A stretch of DNA of 64,000 nt, taken from NCBI RefSeq assembly GCF_001580545.1, contig NZ_LRBG01000039.1, positions 800,992 through 864,991 on the forward strand, given 5' to 3'. This document shows, piece by piece, positions 59,000 to 64,000 of this stretch; the stretch's first letter is position 1, and each line of letters begins with the position of its first letter. A program made the translations under genes and the position numbers. The notes beneath the pieces are model-generated. The model made no database searches and had not been told where the DNA came from. It saw only the letters and a program-made list of their open reading frames with translations. The DNA is from Paraburkholderia monticola (GTDB taxonomy: Bacteria > Pseudomonadota > Gammaproteobacteria > Burkholderiales > Burkholderiaceae).

Positions 59000-61639
59000 A
59001 TGACCGAGCCGGCCGATTCTGATACCCCCGCCGACCAGCCGGCCGCCGCCCCGGCGTCCGCCGACGAGCGGCGTCGCGCGCCCAGGCCGCGGCGGATTCC
59101 GCGCAGCGCCGCGCAACAGGCGCGGCTCGATGCGCGCGATCCCGCTTTCGAGCCGCTGCCGTTTCCGTCGTATTCAGCCGACGATGCGCGCCGCCCGTTC
59201 ACGGACAAGCTCGACGCGTGGTTCGCCGCGCGCCGCTGGCAACCGTTCGATTTTCAGCGCGAGGTATGGCGCAACATCGCCGACGGCGCGAGCGGCGTGC
59301 TACATGCAAGCACAGGCGCGGGCAAAACCTGGGCCGTGTGGTTCGGCGCGCTCGCCGCGTTCGAGAAGGCATCGTCGACGCCGCGCCAGCATCCTGAACC
59401 GCTGAGCGTGCTGTGGATCACGCCGATGCGCGCGCTCGCCGCCGATACCGCGCGCGCGTTGCAAAGCTCCGCCGCAGAACTCGCCGTGCCCTGGAGCGTC
59501 GGTCTGCGCACCGGCGATACGTCGAGCGCCGAACGCGAGCGGCAGAACCGGCGCATGCCGTCCGCGCTCGTCACGACGCCCGAGAGTCTGACGCTGATCC
59601 TGACGCGTGCCAATGCGCGTGAAGTACTGGCTCAGGTGCGGCTCGTGATCGTCGACGAATGGCACGAACTGCTCGGCAACAAACGCGGCACGCAGACGCA
59701 ACTGGCGCTCGCGCGTCTCACGCATTGGCGCCCCGGTTTGCAGGTTTGGGGGCTGTCGGCGACGCTCGGCAATCTGTCGTTCGCGACCGAGGTACTGCTC
59801 GCGCCAGTCGCGACGCCGCGCGTCAGTGTGCACGGCGCGCTGCCGAAAGCACTGATCGTCGACACGATCATCCCCGACACGATCGAACGCTTTCCGTGGG
59901 GCGGTCATATGGGCATGCGTCAGGTCGATGCCGTCGCGCGCGCGATCGACGCGGCTCGCACGTCACTCGTCTTTACCAATACGCGCTCGCAATGCGAGGT
60001 CTGGTATCAGGCGCTGCTCGACGCGCGGCCCGAATGGGCCGGTGTGATCGCGCTGCATCACGGCTCGCTCGATCAGCAGGTACGCGAATGGGTCGAACGC
60101 GGGTTGAAGAACGGCTTGCTGAAGGCGGTCGTGTGCACGTCGAGTCTCGATCTCGGCGTCGATTTTCTGCCAGTGGAGCGCGTGTTTCAGATCGGCTCGC
60201 CGAAAGGTGTCGCGCGCCTGATGCAGCGCGCGGGCCGCTCGGGACATGCGCCCGGTTTGCCGTCGCGGGTGACGATCGTGCCGACTCATGCGCTCGAATT
60301 GATCGAAGCGGCCGCCGCGCGGGAAGCCGTCGACAAGCGGCAGATCGAAAGCCGTGATACGCCGGAAAAGCCATTCGATGTGCTGGTTCAGCACCTCGTC
60401 ACGGTGGCGATCGGCGGTGGTTTCGACGCGCGCGAGCTGTACCGCGAACTTTTGCACACCTATGCATATCGTGATCTGACGCAGGCGGAGTTCGATTGGG
60501 CGCTGGGTTTTGTCGAAGGCGGCGCGACGCTGCGCGCCTATCCCGACTACCATCGGGTCGCGCGCGGTACCGATGGTCTGTACCGCGTGCCACGCGACGA
60601 TCTCGCGCGCCGCCATCGCAACAACATCGGCACGATCGTCGCGAACGGCACGATGAACGTTGCGTATCTGTCGGGCGGACGCATTGGTGCAATCGAGGAA
60701 GCGTTCATTTCACGACTCAAACCGGGCGACGTCTTCACGTTCGGCGGTCGCGCGCTCGAACTGATCCGCGTGCAGGACATGACCGCGTGGGTGCGGCGCG
60801 CGAGTTCATCGCGTGGCGCGATGCCGCAATGGGCCGGCAGCCGCATGCCGCTATCGTCCGAGCTGGCGGACGCGACGCTTAGCATGCTCGCACGCGCGGC
60901 CGGCGGCATCTACGACGAACCGGAAATGCGCGCGGTACAGCCGCTGCTCGAATTGCAGCAGAAGTGGTCGGCATTGCCCGAGCCGGGGGTGCTCGTCGTC
61001 GAGTTGCTGAAATCGCGCGAAGGTCATCATTTCTTCTGCTATCCGTTTGCGGGGCGCACCGCGCATATCGGACTCGGCGCGTTGCTCGCATGGCGTGTCG
61101 CGCGCGAGACGCCCGGTACGTTTTCGATTTCGATGAACGACTACGGTTTCGAATTGCTGTGCGTGCAGGCATTCGATTGGGAAGCGCAAATAAAGAATGG
61201 CCTGCTTTCGCCCGAAGAACTCGATCACGACATTCTCGCGAGCCTCAATTCGTCGGAGCTGTCCTTGCGACGTTTTCGCGAGATTGCACGCGTGTCGGGA
61301 CTCGTATTTCAGGCGCATCCTGGACAGCAGAAGAGCGCGCGGCAATTGCAGGCATCGAGCGGGCTTTTCTACGAAATCTTCCGTCAGCACGATAGCGGCA
61401 ATCTGCTGCTCGGTCAGGCCGATGCCGAAGTACTGCTGCAAGAACTCGACGTGCGGCGCATTCGGCTTGCGCTCGAACGGATGAACGCGAGCCGCGTCGT
61501 GCTGACGCGGCCGAACAAGCCGACGCCGTTCGCGTTTCCATTGATCGTCGGACGCCTGCGCGAAAAAGTCAGCACCGAGAAGCTCTCGGATCGCGTCGAG
61601 CGAATGCTCGCGGAACTGGAAAAGGCAGCGCAACGATGA
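59000..61639 (+). CDS. Ligase-associated DEAD/DEAH-box DNA helicase (Lhr-like)
   Basis: 879 residues. A Pro/Ala/Arg-rich start (about 1-40) precedes the helicase core: Walker A ASTGAGKTWAVWFG, DEWH box LVIVDEWHELLG, motif III GLSATLG, motif IV TNTRSQCEVW and motif VI LMQRAGRSGHAPG. The C-terminal part (LLHTYAYRDLTQAEFDWALGFVEGGATLRAY and beyond) is the Lhr-type winged and beta region. Known members travel with an ATP-dependent ligase, an MBL-fold exonuclease and PdeM in DNA repair operons. Only PdeM is present here. Start at 59000 chosen because upstream sequence has no coding character. Confidence 0.9.
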   Translation: MTEPADSDTPADQPAAAPASADERRRAPRPRRIPRSAAQQARLDARDPAFEPLPFPSYSADDARRPFTDKLDAWFAARRWQPFDFQREVWRNIADGASGVLHASTGAGKTWAVWFGALAAFEKASSTPRQHPEPLSVLWITPMRALAADTARALQSSAAELAVPWSVGLRTGDTSSAERERQNRRMPSALVTTPESLTLILTRANAREVLAQVRLVIVDEWHELLGNKRGTQTQLALARLTHWRPGLQVWGLSATLGNLSFATEVLLAPVATPRVSVHGALPKALIVDTIIPDTIERFPWGGHMGMRQVDAVARAIDAARTSLVFTNTRSQCEVWYQALLDARPEWAGVIALHHGSLDQQVREWVERGLKNGLLKAVVCTSSLDLGVDFLPVERVFQIGSPKGVARLMQRAGRSGHAPGLPSRVTIVPTHALELIEAAAAREAVDKRQIESRDTPEKPFDVLVQHLVTVAIGGGFDARELYRELLHTYAYRDLTQAEFDWALGFVEGGATLRAYPDYHRVARGTDGLYRVPRDDLARRHRNNIGTIVANGTMNVAYLSGGRIGAIEEAFISRLKPGDVFTFGGRALELIRVQDMTAWVRRASSSRGAMPQWAGSRMPLSSELADATLSMLARAAGGIYDEPEMRAVQPLLELQQKWSALPEPGVLVVELLKSREGHHFFCYPFAGRTAHIGLGALLAWRVARETPGTFSISMNDYGFELLCVQAFDWEAQIKNGLLSPEELDHDILASLNSSELSLRRFREIARVSGLVFQAHPGQQKSARQLQASSGLFYEIFRQHDSGNLLLGQADAEVLLQELDVRRIRLALERMNASRVVLTRPNKPTPFAFPLIVGRLREKVSTEKLSDRVERMLAELEKAAQR

Positions 61640-62298
61640 AGCCGAACTCGCTTGCGATCGACATCGCCGGACAGCGGCTCGTGCTGTCGAGCTCGCGCGC
61701 GTGTTTCGATCCGGCGTTGCGCGCGCTTTTTATCGCCGATGCGCATTTCGGCAAGGATGCGGTGTTTCGCGCCCGCGGCATTCCGGTTCCGATTGGTTCA
61801 ACCGCGGACAATCTGCTGCGGATCGATCGTCTGATCGCCGAGTTCGAGCCGGCGACGCTGGTGTTTCTCGGCGATCTGTTGCACGCGCGCGAATCGCTGT
61901 CGACGCTCACTATCGATGCGTTGCATGCGTGGCGCGTGCGGCATGCGTCGATGCGTGTGGTGCTGGTCGAAGGCAATCACGACAGGCATGCGGGTGCATT
62001 GCCGCGTACGTTGGATGTCGAGGCTGTGCGCGAACCGTGGCTGATCGGCGCGTGGGCGTTGTGCCATCATCCGCGCGCGGTCGATCGAGCGTATGTGCTC
62101 GCGGGACATGTGCATCCGGTCTACAGGATCGCGACGCGGACCGATTCGGTGCGCGTGCCGTGCTTTCGCTTTGGAATCGATCGCGGGGTACTGCCGGCGT
62201 TCGGCAGTTTTACGGGCGGCGCGCGTGAGACGGGGCGCGTTGCGGGGGAGAGGGTCTTTCTTGTAGTGCAGGAGAGGGTGATCGAGTTGCAGAGTTGA
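61636..62298 (+). CDS. pdeM: Ligase-associated DNA damage response endonuclease PdeM
   Basis: 220 residues. Calcineurin-like phosphoesterase motifs appear in order: ALFIADAHFGKDA (D-x-H), LVFLGDLLHAR (GD), VLVEGNHDRHAG (GNH-D), ALCHHPRAV and VLAGHVHPVYRI (GH-x-H). The metal-dependent nuclease is the small partner of the ligase-associated helicase, whose gene it overlaps by 4 bp (ATGA). The pair probably processes damaged DNA ends. A hairpin follows the stop directly. Confidence 0.9.
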   Translation: MKPNSLAIDIAGQRLVLSSSRACFDPALRALFIADAHFGKDAVFRARGIPVPIGSTADNLLRIDRLIAEFEPATLVFLGDLLHARESLSTLTIDALHAWRVRHASMRVVLVEGNHDRHAGALPRTLDVEAVREPWLIGAWALCHHPRAVDRAYVLAGHVHPVYRIATRTDSVRVPCFRFGIDRGVLPAFGSFTGGARETGRVAGERVFLVVQERVIELQS

Positions 62299-62320
62299 GT
62301 GGACGGCGGGGGCCGTCCAC
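62299..62320 (+). terminator. Hairpin directly after pdeM
   Basis: GTGGACGGC-GGGG-GCCGTCCAC: a perfect 9-bp stem with a 4-nt loop starting at the base after the stop codon. No T tract follows, so it may be a rho-dependent pause or mRNA-stabilising element rather than an intrinsic terminator. Confidence 0.45.
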
Positions 62321-62496
62321 CTGGTTGCCTCGTTGGATCATTGATTGGTGGTTCGTCAGCGTCGCTTTGTGTTGGCATTGTCGCTGCAGCCAGTTTCTTG
62401 CGACGCTCGATCGTGGGCTGTGTGGAGGCCGGGTGGCGCCGGCCGCCACGGTCGGAGGGAGCCCCGCATGGTTCGCGAGGCTCCTCCTGCCCCCAG

Positions 62497-64000
62497 TTAG
62501 TGGTTACCGCCGCCGTGGCCGCCGTTGCCGGAGCCACCGCCGCCGTAGCCGCCACCGTGGCCGCCTTGGCCACCGCCGTTGCCGCCGTTGCCGCCAGGGC
62601 CTCCGTGGCCGGAGCCACCATTGCCTTGGCCGCCGCCATTACCTTGGCCACCACCGTTGCCGCCGTTGCCACCAGGGCCGCCGTTGCCGGAGCCACCGTT
62701 GCCCTGGCCGCCGCCGTTGCCTTGGCCACCACCGTTGCCGCCAGGGCCGCCGTGGCCACCGTGACCAGAGCCTCCGCCGCCTTGGCCACCGCCGTTGCCA
62801 CCGTTGCCGCCAGGGCCACCGTTGCCGGAACCACCATTGCCTTGGCCACCGCCGTTGCCGCCAGGGCCACCGTGGCCAGAGCCTCCGCCGCCTTGGCCAC
62901 CGGCGTTGCCGCCAGGGCCGCCGTTGCCTTGGCCACCGCCATTGCCGCCAGGGCCACCGTGGCCGGAGCCTCCGCCGCCTTGGCCACCGCCGTTGCCGCC
63001 AGGGCCGCCGTTGCCTTGGCCACCGCCATTGCCGCCAGGACCACCGTGGCCGGAGCCTCCGCCGCCTTGGCCCCCGCCGTTGCCGCCAGGGCCGCCGTTG
63101 CCGGAACCACCGTTGCCTTGGCCACCGCCATTGCCGCCATTACCGCCAGGGCCACCGTGGCCAGAGCCTCCGCCGCCTTGACCCCCGCCGTTACCACCAG
63201 GGCCACCGTTGCCGGAACCACCATTGCCTTGGCCACCGCCATTGCCACCATTGCCGCCAGGACCACCGTGGCCAGAGCCTCCGCCGCCTTGGCCCCCGCC
63301 GTTACCACCAGGGCCACCGTTGCCGGAACCACCATTGCCTTGGCCACCGCCGTTGCCGCCAGGGCCTCCGTGACCAGAGCCTCCGCCGCCTTGGCCCCCG
63401 CCGTTGCCGCCAGGGCCGCCGTTGCCCGAACCACCATTGCCTTGGCCACCGCCATTGCCGCCAGGGCCTCCGTGACCGGAGCCTCCGCCGCCTTGGCCGC
63501 CGCCGTTGCCACCGTTGCCGCCAGGGCCTCCATTGCCGTGACCACCGTCACCATGCCCGCCAGCACCTTGGCCACCATCTCCGTGACCGCTGGCACCGTG
63601 CCCACCATCGCCATGTCCGCCATCACCTTGGCCACCATCGCCGTGGCCGCTGGCACCATGGCCACCATCGCCGTGGCCACCGTCGCCATGACCGCCATCA
63701 CCTTGTCCACCGTCGCCGTGGCCGCTGGCACCATGGCCACCATCGCCATGGCCACCGTCACCGTGGGCACCATCGCCATGGCCACCGTCACCGTGCCCAC
63801 CATCGCCATGGCCACCGTCACCACCATCGCCATGACCGGCGTCACCGTGGCCACCATCGCCATGGCCACCGTCACCGTGCCCACCATCGCCGTGGCCGCT
63901 GGCACCGTGACCTGAATCACCGTGTCCGGCATCACCACCCTGGCCATGACCATGACCGCCGTCGCCGTCACCGTCACCGCCGTGGCCATGACCGTGACCG
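62497..64000 (-). CDS. Very glycine-rich repetitive protein, C-terminal 501 codons (start outside window)
   Basis: On the minus strand an uninterrupted frame runs from the window edge to a TAA at 62497-62499 and contains no methionine. The upstream 160 residues (about 63525-63999) are Gly/His/Asp: repeated GGHGDGGHGDG and SGHGASGHGDG. The remaining part alternates GGSGHGGPGGNGG, GGQGNGGSGNGGPGG and GQGGGGSGHGG. It ends GNGGHGGGNH. Glycine is about half of all residues. The composition suggests a flexible, secreted or surface low-complexity protein; His/Asp runs could bind metal. Other frames are also open because of the repetition. Function unknown. Confidence 0.8.
   Translation of the reverse strand, partial: GHGHGHGGDGDGDGGHGHGQGGDAGHGDSGHGASGHGDGGHGDGGHGDGGHGDAGHGDGGDGGHGDGGHGDGGHGDGAHGDGGHGDGGHGASGHGDGGQGDGGHGDGGHGDGGHGASGHGDGGQGDGGHGDGGHGASGHGDGGQGAGGHGDGGHGNGGPGGNGGNGGGQGGGGSGHGGPGGNGGGQGNGGSGNGGPGGNGGGQGGGGSGHGGPGGNGGGQGNGGSGNGGPGGNGGGQGGGGSGHGGPGGNGGNGGGQGNGGSGNGGPGGNGGGQGGGGSGHGGPGGNGGNGGGQGNGGSGNGGPGGNGGGQGGGGSGHGGPGGNGGGQGNGGPGGNGGGQGGGGSGHGGPGGNGGGQGNGGPGGNAGGQGGGGSGHGGPGGNGGGQGNGGSGNGGPGGNGGNGGGQGGGGSGHGGHGGPGGNGGGQGNGGGQGNGGSGNGGPGGNGGNGGGQGNGGGQGNGGSGHGGPGGNGGNGGGQGGHGGGYGGGGSGNGGHGGGNH
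62503..63999 (-). repeat. Low-complexity coding repeat array, two repeat classes
   Basis: Class 1 (about 63525-63999): short units of 15-18 bp coding GGHGDG-type peptides. Class 2 (about 62503-63525): longer units marked by GAGCCTCCGCCGCC-type anchors on the plus strand, at 62768, 62879, 62966, 63053, 63164, 63275, 63377 and 63479. Anchor spacings are 111, 87, 87, 111, 111, 102 and 102 bp, all multiples of three, so length variants stay in frame. Confidence 0.9.

Noticed and set aside
62299..63915. Plus-strand Ala/Thr/Val-rich frame and Pro-rich frame over the repeat array
   Set aside because: These come from reading the same low-complexity DNA in other frames; the minus-strand glycine frame has regular peptide motifs and a sensible end (GNGGHGGGNH).
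62503..63999. Possible CRISPR array or satellite repeat
   Set aside because: Repeats are contiguous, degenerate and all in multiples of three within one open frame; there are no spacers and no cas genes.

Overview
The window looks like a chromosome segment of a Burkholderiaceae bacterium, most likely Paraburkholderia or Burkholderia. The DNA is GC-rich. It has two Gram-negative porins whose mature ends start QSSVTLYG, a DUF4148 protein, an H-NS-type protein of the beta-proteobacterial kind, and a DUF3348/DUF802/OmpA/DUF2894 cluster typical of beta-proteobacteria. No rRNA, tRNA, CRISPR array, insertion sequence or prophage gene was recognised. All calls come from reading the sequence; no database search was run.

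Layout. 0-3.4 kb: the start of an M14-type metallopeptidase gene, then a phosphonate/phosphate ABC importer (phnCDE) behind direct repeats that match a Pho box. 3.5-19.2 kb, all on the minus strand: a large catabolic cluster (BNR propeller, HpcH/HpaI aldolase, two 4,5-dihydroxyphthalate-decarboxylase-like proteins, type I extradiol dioxygenase, LigJ-type hydratase, SDR, FAH-family enzyme, LysR regulator with two HTH domains, two MFS transporters, Asp/Glu-racemase-superfamily enzyme, amidohydrolase, porin), with a GntR gene at its upstream end. 19.4-24.4 kb, plus strand: an MFS gene and three MmgE/PrpD genes; the MFS gene and the third PrpD gene each carry one apparent frameshift.

24.4-32.4 kb: mixed single genes (DUF4148, thioesterase, alpha/beta hydrolase, orphan response regulator, proline-rich protein, HAD phosphatase, porin, TerC). 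32.4-37.2 kb: a four-gene operon encoding a MotA/ExbB-like membrane protein with a long repeat-containing tail, its MotB/OmpA-like partner, DUF3348 and DUF2894. This resembles a ZorAB-type ion-driven motor and is the best candidate here for an uncharacterised system. 37.4-42.8 kb: a DadA-like oxidase, then a piuA/fiu-like iron locus (TonB receptor, Sel1 protein, PKHD hydroxylase). 42.9-46.9 kb: an MctP-type monocarboxylate permease with DUF3311, divergent from a two-component pair; inverted TACGTA repeats lie between them.

47.6-52.4 kb: a lipoprotein sulfatase, its own exported formylglycine-generating enzyme, a MetQ/NlpA-type binding protein without an ABC partner, and a cysteine-cluster protein. 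52.4-58.8 kb: phospholipase-D-type synthase, several unknowns, an H-NS/histone-H1-like hybrid, DUF6765, DUF488 and FKBP. 59-62.3 kb: ligase-associated Lhr-like helicase and PdeM. From 62.5 kb to the window end, on the minus strand: the C-terminal 501 codons of a very glycine-rich repetitive protein that has no methionine codon inside the window.
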